A stretch of DNA of 34,096 nt from an uncultured Alphaproteobacteria bacterium (GCA_902623255.1 CACNSY010000012.1:1-34096); one strand, 5' to 3'. Shown: positions 8,957 to 17,973, numbered from the stretch's first letter. The notes: generated from the sequence alone by a model not told the origin. Translations and numbers: made by a program.

Positions 8957-10223
8957 TCTTTATATATTTATATTTATAATTTCATGTACTCCAGTAAATT
9001 TATCTAAACAAGATACAAAAAATAATCAAGAACCAGCTATTTCTGAAAAATCAATTGATAGCAAAAGTGAAAAAAATGTAATTGAAAAAAAAGAAAACAA
9101 ACAAGATAACCAGAATAAGATTTTGGAGGACGTTATCTTAGATAAAACAATTATTGCTTTATTTGCAAAAGATGATGATAAAAGAACCACAAAACAATTC
9201 TTGAGCACCTATGAACTAGGCATGTATAACCTTGGTATAAATGATGTTGTTATACAAATAGAATTTTTTGAAAATGAAAATGATCTAAAGAATATTATAG
9301 AAAAAAATCTATTACCTGGAAAGATCTTTCTAGGACCAATTCAATCTAAGTATTCAAAGCTCTTAAATAATTATTGTACTAATGAGGTAATATTTTTTTC
9401 ATACTCTTCTAAGTCTTCACTAGCAAAAGATTGTGTTTATTTAATAAATTTTTTTCCACAAAACGAGCTTTCACAACTTATGTTATATTTAAATGATGAT
9501 GCAAAAGTTGCGCTACTTTATCCTGAGAATGAATATGGTTATTTAATAAATAGTCTAATTGATGATATAATTTTTGAAAGCCCAGCAATATTAGTCAACA
9601 GATCTTCATATAAAGCAGAATTATCCAATGTAAGAGAATCAATAAAAGAATTGGGAAAATATGAATTGAGAAAATATGAATTGAATAGACAAAAACAAAT
9701 TTTATCTTCTAAAAAAGATGAAAAATCAAAAATAAGATTAAAAAAATTAGAAAGATTTAAAACTACAAGTGACTACGATTTTACACATATCCTCATTGCG
9801 GATTATGGTTTGAATTTATTACAGGTTGCGCCTCTTCTCCCTTACTATGATATAGACCCCAATATTGTACAGTTTATGGGAACTGGAGTAATAGATGATA
9901 AAACTTTTTTTTTCGAACCTTCTTTGCAAGGAGCAATATATCCGGGTATTCCTGAGTCAAGAAGAATAAACATAATTAAAAATTATATTGAAATATATGA
10001 TGATGAGTTTTTAAGAATCTCAACACTTCCATATGATTTAATAGGGCTAATAAATTTCATTTATTCAAAAGAATATAAACTTGCTGATGTAGTAAGATTA
10101 TTAAATAATCCCAATAAAAAATTTAACGGTGTTGATGGAAATTTTTATTTTAAAAATAATATGATCGAAAGAGATCTTAACATATTAAGGATACTTAATG
10201 GAAATTCTTTTGTAATTAAATAG
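8895..10223 (+). CDS. LpoA-like lipoprotein, periplasmic-binding-protein fold (penicillin-binding protein activator)
   Basis: A 442-residue lipoprotein. A long hydrophobic stretch ends in IISC, giving lipidated C31 when counted from the ATG at 8895. Then comes a Lys/Glu/Asn-rich linker (about 35-75) and a type I periplasmic binding fold, with KIFLGPIQSKYSK and KVALLYPENEYGYLINSL as recognisable strands. Proteins of this kind (LpoA C-terminal domain) activate penicillin-binding protein 1A from the outer membrane in gammaproteobacteria; alphaproteobacterial relatives are less studied. The ATG start overlaps rsmI by 62 nt on the other strand and gives a long n-region. An AGGAG at 8915-8919 lies 8 nt before an ATT (8928) that would give a more compact signal peptide, so the start is uncertain. 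Residues around 255-265 hold a tandem duplication. The 3' end overlaps rdgB by 8 nt. Confidence 0.75.
   Translation: MSSKLPIGVATIERPLIILFILYIFIFIISCTPVNLSKQDTKNNQEPAISEKSIDSKSEKNVIEKKENKQDNQNKILEDVILDKTIIALFAKDDDKRTTKQFLSTYELGMYNLGINDVVIQIEFFENENDLKNIIEKNLLPGKIFLGPIQSKYSKLLNNYCTNEVIFFSYSSKSSLAKDCVYLINFFPQNELSQLMLYLNDDAKVALLYPENEYGYLINSLIDDIIFESPAILVNRSSYKAELSNVRESIKELGKYELRKYELNRQKQILSSKKDEKSKIRLKKLERFKTTSDYDFTHILIADYGLNLLQVAPLLPYYDIDPNIVQFMGTGVIDDKTFFFEPSLQGAIYPGIPESRRINIIKNYIEIYDDEFLRISTLPYDLIGLINFIYSKEYKLADVVRLLNNPNKKFNGVDGNFYFKNNMIERDLNILRILNGNSFVIK
9655..9684 (+). repeat. Perfect 15-bp tandem duplication inside the LpoA-like gene
   Basis: GAAAATATGAATTGA occurs twice back to back (9655-9669 and 9670-9684). 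It keeps the reading frame and produces KYELRKYELN in a charged, probably helical region of the LpoA-like protein. It looks like a recent replication-slippage event, since the two copies are identical at every base. Confidence 0.9.
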
Positions 10224-10797
10224 TTAAAAAGTTAATTAATTTTGTTACAGCTATGGACCTATGGCTAATTTCATTTTTTTCTTTAGTACTTAACTCAGCC
10301 AATGTTTTGTTATAATTTTTAGGAATAAAAATAGGATCATAGCCAAAACCAAATCTCCCCTTAACTTGTCCAGAAATTTTTCCATCAATTTTGCCATTAA
10401 ATATTAGGTTTTGATTATCTTTAACTGTTATGCTTATTGAAGTTTTAAAGTAAGCATTTTGTTTTCTATTTTTTTTAGTACTTTTAATTATACTGTTAAA
10501 ACAAGCCTCATTGCTTTTGAAATCATTTAAAAATCTTTTTGAAAGAACACCTGGTTTCCAATTTAAGCTTTCGATGCATATTCCTGAGTCATCGGCAAAA
10601 CAAGGAATGCCAGTTTTATTAAATCCATAGTCTGATTTAATTTTTGCATTTTCTTCAAAAGTCCTACCAGTTTCCTCTGGCTCATTACTTATATTTAGAT
10701 CGTTTAATGAAAGAAGCTCTAGATTAAATTCCTTAAAAATTTTTTTAATTTCAATTATTTTATTTTTATTATTTGAGAAAAATAATAATTGCCTCAA
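10216..10797 (-). CDS. rdgB: dITP/XTP pyrophosphatase (RdgB/HAM1 family)
   Basis: Removes pyrophosphate from non-canonical purine triphosphates (dITP, ITP, XTP), keeping them out of DNA and RNA. The family landmarks are FFSNNKNKIIEIKKIF at the N-terminus (a variant of the S/T-x-N-x-x-K phosphate loop), FADDSGICIESL near 67-78 with the catalytic acids, GRFGFGYDPIF near 147-157 and EISHRSIAV near 175-183. Length 193 is normal. It begins one base after rph, and the pair rph-rdgB is a frequent alphaproteobacterial arrangement. Its stop overlaps the end of the convergent LpoA-like gene by 8 nt. Confidence 0.95.
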   Translation of the reverse strand: MRQLLFFSNNKNKIIEIKKIFKEFNLELLSLNDLNISNEPEETGRTFEENAKIKSDYGFNKTGIPCFADDSGICIESLNWKPGVLSKRFLNDFKSNEACFNSIIKSTKKNRKQNAYFKTSISITVKDNQNLIFNGKIDGKISGQVKGRFGFGYDPIFIPKNYNKTLAELSTKEKNEISHRSIAVTKLINFLTI

Positions 10798-10798
10798 T

Positions 10799-11509
10799 TT
10801 ATTTCAAAGCCTCTTTTTGTTTAGAAATTATTTCCTTAACCCCAATTTTTGCTAGTGAAAACATTTCTGTAAACTGAGCATCATTGAAAAAAAATTCTTC
10901 ACCAGTAACTTGAATTTCAGATATTTCATTTGAATCACAAATTACAAAATTTGCATCTACTTGAGCTTCGGAGTCTTCCCTATAATCTAGATCCAATAAT
11001 GCTTTATTTTCCACTATGCCAGTTGATACTGCTCCTATAAAGTTTTTGATAATTGGTATTTGAAGATTATAATTATTCTTTAATTTTTCTATTGCCAGAT
11101 ATAAAGAAATAAAACCACCACTGATAGAAGCAGTTCTTGTCCCACCATCTGCTTGAATTACATCACAATCTATTTTTATTTGACGCTCTCCAAGATTTGA
11201 AAGATCCACAATTGATCTTAAGCTACGCCCAATTAACCTTTGTATTTCTTGCGTTCTACCTGACTGTTTTCCTTTTGCTGCCTCTCTATCCATTCTTGTA
11301 TTTGTAGACCTTGGTAGCATGCCATATTCTGCTGTAACCCAACCCTTGCCAGTATTCTTTAACCAATGAGGAACTTTTTCATCAATTGTTGCAAGACAAA
11401 GGACATGTGTATTTCCAAATTTTACTAAGCATGAACCATCGGCATGAATATTTACGTTTTTCTCAAATGAAATTTCACGCATTTGATTGAAGGATCTATC
11501 TTTTCTCAT
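10799..11509 (-). CDS. rph: Ribonuclease PH
   Basis: Phosphate-dependent 3'-5' exoribonuclease that trims tRNA precursors and degrades rRNA. It has one RNase PH domain of 236 residues. The landmarks are FGNTHVLCLATIDEKVPHW, GWVTAEYGMLPRSTNTR near 57-73, the long Arg-rich stretch that follows, and DVIQADGGTRTASISGG near 115-131, which holds the phosphate-binding GTR. It is the first gene of a leftward pair with rdgB and is divergent from hrcA across 47 nt. Confidence 0.97.
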   Translation of the reverse strand: MRKDRSFNQMREISFEKNVNIHADGSCLVKFGNTHVLCLATIDEKVPHWLKNTGKGWVTAEYGMLPRSTNTRMDREAAKGKQSGRTQEIQRLIGRSLRSIVDLSNLGERQIKIDCDVIQADGGTRTASISGGFISLYLAIEKLKNNYNLQIPIIKNFIGAVSTGIVENKALLDLDYREDSEAQVDANFVICDSNEISEIQVTGEEFFFNDAQFTEMFSLAKIGVKEIISKQKEALK

Positions 11510-11556
11510 ATAAATTTAATAATAGTAGATAAATATTATTTTTAAATAAAATTCTT

Positions 11557-12603
11557 ATGTCTGATAATGTATATGCACAAATTAATGATAGATCGAAATT
11601 AATTTTTAAAAAATTAGTTGAGTCATATCTGAAAACTGGGTCTCCCGCAGGATCAGAAACAATTATGAAGATGGGAGGCTTAAATCTTTCCTCCGCATCA
11701 ATTAGATCTATATTATCAAATTTACAAAAAGAAGGACTACTTTACGCCCCACACAGATCAGCTGGGCGAATGCCTACTGAAAAAGGAATGAGATTTTTTG
11801 TTGATGGTCTGTTAGAATTTGGAAGAATATCGAAAGTAGATAAAGAAAATATTAAACAGCAGTGCTTAACTAAGGGTAAATCCTATGAAGAGGTTCTTGA
11901 TATAGCTTCTAAGGCTATTTCAGGATTATCAAGTTATGCTGGGATAGTTATCGCACCAAAATTTCAAAAAAACTTAAAGCACGTTGAGTTTATAAGATTA
12001 AATAGTAGTCAATTAATGCTTATTCTTGCTTATGAAAATGGAGAAGTAGAAAACCGCATCATTGAAGATAATGGTAAATATAATAGTTCATTATTAATAC
12101 AGGCTTCAAACTACCTTACGTCAAAGTTTACTAATAAAAACATTTCTCAAATTAAAAGATTGATACAATCAGAAATAAAAAATTCACAAAATGAGTTAGA
12201 ATTAATTTCATCAAAACTAATTCAACAAGGTATTATTGAAACTCAACCTAATAGTAAAAATCCTTATATTTTTCTACATGGTCAATCAAATTTATTAAAA
12301 GATGAAATTGTTTCTAAAGACTTAGATCAAATACGAAATCTTTTTGATGAAATTGAGAAAAAATCTAGTTTTGTAGATATATTAGAAACAGCAGGGAAAG
12401 CAAAAGGAGTTCAGATTTTTATTGGATCTAAAAATTTTTTATTTAAACACTCTGGTCTTTCTATGGTAATGGCCCCATATAAAAATAATGATCAAGAAAT
12501 TATAGGAGCTATAGGTGTAGTTGGGCCAACAAGACTAAACTACTCCAAAATAGTTCCTCTTGTTGATTATACATCAAAAATTATTGGAAAGGTGATTGAT
12601 TAA
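11557..12603 (+). CDS. hrcA: Heat-inducible transcription repressor HrcA
   Basis: Repressor of class I heat-shock genes that binds the CIRCE inverted repeat, with activity tuned by GroEL. An N-terminal winged helix is seen in RSKLIFKKLVESYLKTGSPAGSE and SASIRSILSNLQKEGLLYAPHRSAGRMPTEKG (about 12-75). A GAF-like dimerisation domain and the C-terminal GVVGPTRLNYSKIVPLVDY signature near 325-340 follow. Its TAA overlaps the ATG of grpE (TAATG at 12601-12605). I saw no CIRCE element in this window, so its target, most likely groESL, should lie elsewhere. Confidence 0.96.
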   Translation: MSDNVYAQINDRSKLIFKKLVESYLKTGSPAGSETIMKMGGLNLSSASIRSILSNLQKEGLLYAPHRSAGRMPTEKGMRFFVDGLLEFGRISKVDKENIKQQCLTKGKSYEEVLDIASKAISGLSSYAGIVIAPKFQKNLKHVEFIRLNSSQLMLILAYENGEVENRIIEDNGKYNSSLLIQASNYLTSKFTNKNISQIKRLIQSEIKNSQNELELISSKLIQQGIIETQPNSKNPYIFLHGQSNLLKDEIVSKDLDQIRNLFDEIEKKSSFVDILETAGKAKGVQIFIGSKNFLFKHSGLSMVMAPYKNNDQEIIGAIGVVGPTRLNYSKIVPLVDYTSKIIGKVID

Positions 12604-13274
12604 TGGTTGAAAAAAAAGAAGAAGATAACCAACAAGAAGAAATTAAAGAAACTGATACTGAGAATATTGACAACGAAGAATATAATAATGATAGTCAAGA
12701 AAACACAGATACAGAAGACACAAGTGAAGATGAAAACACAGAAGAAGATAGTTTAGAAAAGGAAATTGAAACACTAAAAGAAGAAAAAATTAGGCTACTC
12801 GCTGAAATGGAAAATCTTAGAAAAAGATTTGAACGAGAAAAAGTTGAAACAATAAAGTTTGGTAGTATAAATTTAGCTAGAGATATTCTATCGCCAGGAG
12901 ATAATTTAGAAAGAGCGCTAGATGCTTTACCAGAAGATGAAAATCATCCAGAAAGTATAAAAAATCTTATCGATGGTTTAAAAATGGTGCTTAAAGAATA
13001 CAAAAGTACTCTTGAAAAACATGGAGTCAAAAAAATTGAAACTTCAAACCAAAAATTTGATCATAATTTTCATCAGGCAATGATGGAAGTTGAAAATAAT
13101 GATGTGGAAGAAGGAACGGTAGTTCAGGAAGTCCAATCTGGCTATACAATGCATGACCGATTACTAAGAGCAGCAATGGTTGGAGTATCCAAAAAACCAG
13201 TCGCTAAAAAAGAAGAACCTGCAGAAGAAAAAGAAGAAGACAATTCTGAAAATGAGAGTAAAGAAAAGTCATAA
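12603..13274 (+). CDS. grpE: Nucleotide exchange factor GrpE
   Basis: Co-chaperone that releases ADP from DnaK. The first 55 residues or so are extremely acidic and low-complexity. A long coiled coil follows (KEIETLKEEKIRLLAEMENLRKRFEREK, about 53-81) and then the beta domain with HNFHQAMMEVENNDVEEGTVVQEVQSGYTMHDRLLRAAMVGVSK, the GrpE signature. A Lys/Glu-rich tail ends the protein. It is translationally coupled to hrcA. dnaK starts 124 nt downstream behind its own promoter. Confidence 0.96.
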   Translation: MVEKKEEDNQQEEIKETDTENIDNEEYNNDSQENTDTEDTSEDENTEEDSLEKEIETLKEEKIRLLAEMENLRKRFEREKVETIKFGSINLARDILSPGDNLERALDALPEDENHPESIKNLIDGLKMVLKEYKSTLEKHGVKKIETSNQKFDHNFHQAMMEVENNDVEEGTVVQEVQSGYTMHDRLLRAAMVGVSKKPVAKKEEPAEEKEEDNSENESKEKS

Positions 13275-13318
13275 AAAGCCCTAAATTACTTATTTTTTTA
13301 ATATAAATCATGAAGATC

Positions 13319-13348
13319 CTTGTATTTTAAAACTTTTTTCCCATATCT
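13319..13348 (+). promoter_or_regulatory. Sigma-32 (RpoH)-like promoter of dnaK
   Basis: CTTG at 13319-13322, then exactly 17 nt, then CCCATATCT at 13340-13348. Both boxes fit the heat-shock sigma factor consensus, and the -10 match is strong. The predicted transcript begins near 13353, which leaves a leader of about 46 nt with AGAGGA before the dnaK ATG. The hslV promoter in this window has the same layout. No CIRCE sequence is present here. Confidence 0.65.
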
Positions 13349-13398
13349 AATGTAGCCAATGTTGATTGGTAAATAATTAAGTAAAGAGGATAAAAAAT

Positions 13399-15321
13399 AT
13401 GGCAAAAGTAATTGGTATTGATTTAGGTACTACAAACTCCTGCGTTGCAGTAATGGACGGTAAGGAAGCAAAAGTAATTGAAAACTCTGAAGGTGGAAGA
13501 ACAACACCGTCAATGGTAGCGTTCAGTGACACAAAAGAAAAACTTGTTGGACAATCAGCTAAAAGACAAGCAGTAACCAATTCTGAGAATACTTTATTTG
13601 CCATAAAAAGATTAATCGGAAGAACATTTGAGGATGAAGCTGTTAAGTCTGACAGCGGACTAGTACCTTATAAAATAGTAAAAGGTGATAACGGTGATGC
13701 TTGGGTAGAAGCACGTGGAGATAAATATAGTCCAAGTCAAATTAGTGCATTTATTTTACAAAAAATGAAAGAGACCGCAGAGTCTTACTTAGGAGATACT
13801 GTTACACAAGCAGTTATAACAGTTCCTGCATATTTTAATGATGCTCAAAGACAAGCAACAAAAGATGCTGGAAAAATAGCTGGACTAGAAGTTTTAAGAA
13901 TTATTAATGAGCCCACTGCTGCAGCGTTAGCATATGGTTTAGATAAAAAGAAAACAGGTACAGTTGCTGTTTACGATCTTGGTGGAGGTACATTTGATAT
14001 TTCTATCTTAGAAATTGGTGACGGCGTTTTTGAAGTTAAATCAACCAATGGTGATACTCATCTTGGTGGTGAAGATTTTGATCTTAAAATTATTGATTAC
14101 CTTGCTGACGAATTCAAAAAAGATAATGGTATCGATTTACGATCAGATAAACTTGCCCTTCAACGTTTGAAAGAGGCCGCTGAGAAAGCAAAAATTGAAT
14201 TATCAAGTTCAACTGAAACAGAAGTTAACTTGCCATTCATTACTGCTGATCAATCTGGTCCTAAACATTTAACGATTAAATTATCGAGAGCAAAACTAGA
14301 AGCTATCGTAGGTGAACTTTTAAACCAAAGTTTAAAACCTTGCGAAATGGCACTCAAAGATGCTGGATTACAAGCCGCTGAAATTGATGATGTTATTTTG
14401 GTTGGTGGTATGACAAGAATGCCTAAAGTAACGGAGATAGTAAAAAACTTCTTTGGTAAAGAACCTAATAAAGGTGTTAACCCAGATGAAGTTGTTGCAT
14501 CTGGTGCTGCTATCCAAGCAGGCGTATTACAAGGTGATGTCAAAGATGTATTATTACTTGATGTTACACCTTTATCACTTGGTATTGAAACACTTGGCGG
14601 TGTATTCACAAAACTAATTGATAAAAACACAACTATCCCAACAAAGAAGAGCCAGGTATTTTCTACAGCTGAAGATAATCAGAGTGCAGTAACAATTAGA
14701 GTATTTCAAGGTGAAAGAGAAATGGCTGCTGATAATAAATTACTAGGTCAGTTTGATTTAGTAGGTATTCCACCTGCCGCAAGAGGAATGCCTCAAATTG
14801 AAGTAACTTTTGATATAGATGCAAATGGTATTGTAAACGTTTCGGCTAAAGACAAATCAACTGGTAAAGAACAACAAATCAAGATCCAGGCTTCTGGTGG
14901 ATTATCAGATGAAGAGATTGAAAAAATGGTCAAAGAGGCAGAAGAGAATGCTGAAGCTGACAAAAAGAAAAGAGAAGCTGTTGATACAAGAAACCATGCT
15001 GATAGTTTAATTAATGAAACTGAAAAGAATTTAAAAGAGCACGGAGATAAAATTCCTGAAGCTGATAGAAATAAAATCACAGAGGATATTGAAGATCTTA
15101 AGAAAGTAAAAGACGGTGAGGATTTAGAAGCTATAAAATCTAAAACTGAAGCACTTGTTCAGTCATCTCTTAAAATGGGTGAAGCAATTTATAAACAAAA
15201 CCCTCAAGGTGCTGGACCTCAACCTGATCCATCTGGTGCTGAACCATCAGCTGATAATACAAAAGATGAAAAGGTTGTTGATGCGGAATTTGAAGAAGTA
15301 GACGAAGATAAAAAAGATTAA
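13399..15321 (+). CDS. dnaK: Molecular chaperone DnaK (Hsp70)
   Basis: ATP-driven chaperone of 640 residues, the standard length. The nucleotide-binding domain opens with [17 protein letters not shown], contains [16 protein letters not shown] and [17 protein letters not shown], and continues with [12 protein letters not shown]. The linker [19 protein letters not shown] leads to the substrate-binding domain and a helical lid from about 505. The tail is acidic and ends in EEVDEDKKD, close to the usual EEV motif. The ATG is preceded by AGAGGA at about 8-nt spacing. It is followed by dnaJ after 28 nt. Confidence 0.99.
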   Translation: MAKVIGIDLGTTNSCVAVMDGKEAKVIENSEGGRTTPSMVAFSDTKEKLVGQSAKRQAVTNSENTLFAIKRLIGRTFEDEAVKSDSGLVPYKIVKGDNGDAWVEARGDKYSPSQISAFILQKMKETAESYLGDTVTQAVITVPAYFNDAQRQATKDAGKIAGLEVLRIINEPTAAALAYGLDKKKTGTVAVYDLGGGTFDISILEIGDGVFEVKSTNGDTHLGGEDFDLKIIDYLADEFKKDNGIDLRSDKLALQRLKEAAEKAKIELSSSTETEVNLPFITADQSGPKHLTIKLSRAKLEAIVGELLNQSLKPCEMALKDAGLQAAEIDDVILVGGMTRMPKVTEIVKNFFGKEPNKGVNPDEVVASGAAIQAGVLQGDVKDVLLLDVTPLSLGIETLGGVFTKLIDKNTTIPTKKSQVFSTAEDNQSAVTIRVFQGEREMAADNKLLGQFDLVGIPPAARGMPQIEVTFDIDANGIVNVSAKDKSTGKEQQIKIQASGGLSDEEIEKMVKEAEENAEADKKKREAVDTRNHADSLINETEKNLKEHGDKIPEADRNKITEDIEDLKKVKDGEDLEAIKSKTEALVQSSLKMGEAIYKQNPQGAGPQPDPSGAEPSADNTKDEKVVDAEFEEVDEDKKD

Positions 15322-15349
15322 CGCTCCATAATTTTTATAAGGAGGAGAT

Positions 15350-16483
15350 GTGGCTGATAAAGATTTCTATGAGATACTAGGTGTTCAACGAAATGCCAGT
15401 GAAGATGAAATAAAAAAAGCTTATAGAAAACAAGCCATGAAATATCATCCTGATCGTAACAAGGATGACAAAACTGCTGAAAGAAAATTCAAAGAAGCAG
15501 CTGCTGCTTACGAAGTTCTAAAAGATTCAGAAAAAAGATCAGCGTATGATCAATATGGACATGATGCTTTCAAACAAGGCGGAATGGGTGGAGCTCAAGG
15601 CTTTGGAGATTTTGCAGGTGGCTTTTCCGATATCTTTGAAGAGTTCTTTGGCGGTGGTTTTGGAGGACAATCATCAAGAAGACGAGGTCCTCAAAGAGGA
15701 AGTGATCTTCGTTATAATATGTCCGTTTCACTTTTCGAAGCTTTCACTGGAAAGAAACCACAAATAAGAATTCCAACTTATGTTGGTTGCGATGCATGCG
15801 CAGCAACTGGAAGTGCGGATAAATCCGGACCAAGTACATGTTCTACTTGTGGTGGCGCAGGTAAAGTTCGATCACAACAAGGCTTCTTTTCAATTGAAAG
15901 ACCATGCCCTACATGTGGCGGAGAAGGTTCAAGTATAAAAAATCCGTGTCTTAAATGTTCTGGAACTGGAAATATAAAAAAACAAAAAACAATTTCTGTT
16001 ACTATCCCTGCTGGTGTTGATACAGGCACAAGAATTAGAATTGCTGGTGAAGGAGAGCCTGGTGAAAGAGGTGCAGGAAATGGCGATCTATACATTTTTG
16101 TTGAGGTTCAAAAAGATAAACTCTTTGAAAGAGAAGAAGAAAATCTATTTTGTGAAATACCAATTTCAATCACTACTGCTATTTTAGGCGGCGAAATAGA
16201 AGTACCAACTATAGAAGGAAAAAAAGCTAGACTTAATATTCCAGCCGGAACTCAATCTGAGACACAATTTAGACTTCGCGGCAAAGGAATGAGTATACTT
16301 CGACAAAGTAGAAGGGGTGATATGTATGTGCAAGCAAACGTTGAAATACCAGTCAATCTAAATAGCAAACAAAAAGATATTTTGAGAGAGTTTGAAAATG
16401 AAGGTGGGACATCAAAAAAACATAGCCCAAAATCACAAGGCTTTTTCTCAAAATTAAAAGAAGTCTGGGAAGATTTAACTTAA
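15350..16483 (+). CDS. dnaJ: Co-chaperone DnaJ (Hsp40)
   Basis: Stimulates the DnaK ATPase and delivers substrates. The J domain (5-70) has YHPDR with the essential HPD. A Gly/Phe-rich region (about 75-110) follows, then four Cys-x-x-Cys repeats forming two zinc centres ([32 protein letters not shown]), then the C-terminal substrate domains. The first Cys repeat has Ala where Gly is usual. The start is GTG at 15350, with a strong AAGGAGG (15339-15345) only 4 nt away; an ATG two bases earlier is out of frame. It is presumably co-transcribed with dnaK. Confidence 0.97.
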   Translation: MADKDFYEILGVQRNASEDEIKKAYRKQAMKYHPDRNKDDKTAERKFKEAAAAYEVLKDSEKRSAYDQYGHDAFKQGGMGGAQGFGDFAGGFSDIFEEFFGGGFGGQSSRRRGPQRGSDLRYNMSVSLFEAFTGKKPQIRIPTYVGCDACAATGSADKSGPSTCSTCGGAGKVRSQQGFFSIERPCPTCGGEGSSIKNPCLKCSGTGNIKKQKTISVTIPAGVDTGTRIRIAGEGEPGERGAGNGDLYIFVEVQKDKLFEREEENLFCEIPISITTAILGGEIEVPTIEGKKARLNIPAGTQSETQFRLRGKGMSILRQSRRGDMYVQANVEIPVNLNSKQKDILREFENEGGTSKKHSPKSQGFFSKLKEVWEDLT

Positions 16484-16524
16484 TTTCTTTTCAACTTACA
16501 ATCACCAAAGTATAAGAAGTTTTT

Positions 16525-17328
16525 ATGGCAAAAATTAAAATAGCAGTTGCAGGTTGTCTTGGCCGAATGGGTCAGGAAATATCGAAACAAATTCTACAAA
16601 ATAAAAATTTAGAATTTGTCGGTGGTTTTGAGCAAAAAAAACATATAGACATAAACAAACCCTTAAACAAAGTTTCAAGTATACACTCTGCAAAATTGGT
16701 TACAGCTAATGCAGCTCAGTTAATCAAAGAAGCAAATGTCATAATTGATTTTACAACACCTGAGTCAACTTTAGATAATCTTAAAATTGCCTCCGCAAAT
16801 AAAACAGCAGTTGTTATTGGTACAACTGGAATGACAGACGCACAAAAAAAGAAAGTAAAAAGTTATTCTAAAAAAATACCTATACTCATGTCTTCTAACA
16901 TGAGCTTGGGTGTTAACTTACTATTTAATTTAGTAAAACAAACGGCATCAGCTTTAAAAGATACTGATTATGATATTGAAATTGCTGAGACTCATCACAA
17001 ACATAAAAAAGATGCCCCTTCTGGAACTGCATTATCTCTGGGTGAGTATGCTGCTGAAGGTAGAAAAACTAAATTAAATAAATCAAAAGTTTTAGATCGT
17101 ACAAAAAAACTATCATCAAGAAAAAAGGGTGATATTGGTTTTTCTGTTACAAGAGGTGGTGAAATTGCCGGTGAACATACAGTAAGTTTTATTGGTACCA
17201 ACGATAGAGTGGATCTAGTTCATAAAGCTAATAATCGATCAATTTTTGTAGATGGAGCTATTGAAGCAGCTATTTTTATTTCAAAAAAAAGAAATGGTTT
17301 ATTCAATATGAATGATTTGTTATTTTAA
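16525..17328 (+). CDS. dapB: 4-hydroxy-tetrahydrodipicolinate reductase
   Basis: NAD(P)H-dependent reductase of the diaminopimelate/lysine pathway, supplying lysine and the peptidoglycan cross-linking amino acid. The Rossmann motif AVAGCLGRMGQEI is at 7-19, VIGTTGMTD at 97-105, and the catalytic ETHHKHKKDAPSGTAL at 155-170 contains H157, H158 and K161. Length 267 is normal. It follows dnaJ after 41 nt, an arrangement common in Alphaproteobacteria. Its 3' end overlaps the convergent DUF2244 gene by 4 nt. Confidence 0.96.
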   Translation: MAKIKIAVAGCLGRMGQEISKQILQNKNLEFVGGFEQKKHIDINKPLNKVSSIHSAKLVTANAAQLIKEANVIIDFTTPESTLDNLKIASANKTAVVIGTTGMTDAQKKKVKSYSKKIPILMSSNMSLGVNLLFNLVKQTASALKDTDYDIEIAETHHKHKKDAPSGTALSLGEYAAEGRKTKLNKSKVLDRTKKLSSRKKGDIGFSVTRGGEIAGEHTVSFIGTNDRVDLVHKANNRSIFVDGAIEAAIFISKKRNGLFNMNDLLF

Positions 17329-17771
17329 TAATAGCTTAATTGTCTTTTAATTCTTAAGTACAAACTTTCCTTTAAATCAGCATGCAAGAAAGTTGCAACT
17401 TCAGTTTCTTTATCTGATTCTCTTATTGATAATTTGGAAGTATTTTTAAATTTTGTAAAAAAAACTTTAGACCAATAAGTACTGAATTTAGATGAATGTA
17501 AAAGTTTATCACCTTTGTATTTTTTTATAGATATCTCTTTTTGATCAATATTAATTTCATCCTTAATATTTTTTTCTTTGAAATATAAACGGATTAAATA
17601 AAAAATTATTAAGTATTCAAGTCCAAGAAATATAGATACAGGCCAAGCACCTTGCACAATAAGAAAAATAGAGAATAATGAAATCCAACTTATAAAAATA
17701 ATTCCTAAGACCAAAAAGACTGATTTAGAGCAACTTTGATATGGTCTTATATTTTCATTCATAGAATTCAT
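17325..17771 (-). CDS. DUF2244 membrane protein
   Basis: A 148-residue protein with two membrane helices (about 16-38 and 43-62) followed by a cytoplasmic beta-rich domain. The GAWPVSIFLGLEYLIIFYLIRLYF stretch and the later YWSKVFFTK and ATFLHADLKESL patterns are what I recognise from the alphaproteobacterial DUF2244 family. Its function is not established. An in-frame ATG at codon 4 is an equally good start. It faces away from pyc, with 200 nt of non-coding DNA between them. Confidence 0.8.
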   Translation of the reverse strand: MNSMNENIRPYQSCSKSVFLVLGIIFISWISLFSIFLIVQGAWPVSIFLGLEYLIIFYLIRLYFKEKNIKDEINIDQKEISIKKYKGDKLLHSSKFSTYWSKVFFTKFKNTSKLSIRESDKETEVATFLHADLKESLYLRIKRQLSYY

Positions 17772-17904
17772 ATTTCACAATAATATAAAAAAACCTTTGT
17801 GATAAAGAGACATATGTGCACAGATATTAAATCGATAATTTGCAGTTTATTATCAATTTATAATTGCTTCCAAATCCTAAAAAATGGCTAAATTCCTGTG
17901 ATCT

Positions 17905-17921
17905 CTTGCTAATTTAGCAAG
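17905..17921. promoter_or_regulatory. Perfect 17-bp palindrome, candidate operator of pyc
   Basis: CTTGCTAATTTAGCAAG has 8-bp arms (CTTGCTAA and TTAGCAAG) around a single central T. The symmetry and the position, about 60 nt before the pyc start in the largest intergenic region, suit a dimeric transcription factor site. I do not recognise the regulator. The one-base centre makes an RNA hairpin less likely than a DNA operator. Confidence 0.5.
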
Positions 17922-17949
17922 GAACATATAGATGCATCCCCGAAAAAAT

Positions 17950-17973
17950 ATTAAATAATAATCCTTATTTAAT
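17950..17973 (+). repeat. AT-rich inverted repeat just upstream of pyc
   Basis: ATTAAATAA (17950-17958) pairs with TTATTTAAT (17965-17973) around a 6-nt loop. It lies immediately before the GGTGG at 17974-17978 that may serve as ribosome binding site. The stem contains only A-U pairs, so it would be weak in RNA. Confidence 0.45.

Noticed and set aside
14682-14687. GAGTGC inside dnaK, half of a CIRCE-like site
   Set aside because: There is no complementary half at the proper distance and the sequence is coding.
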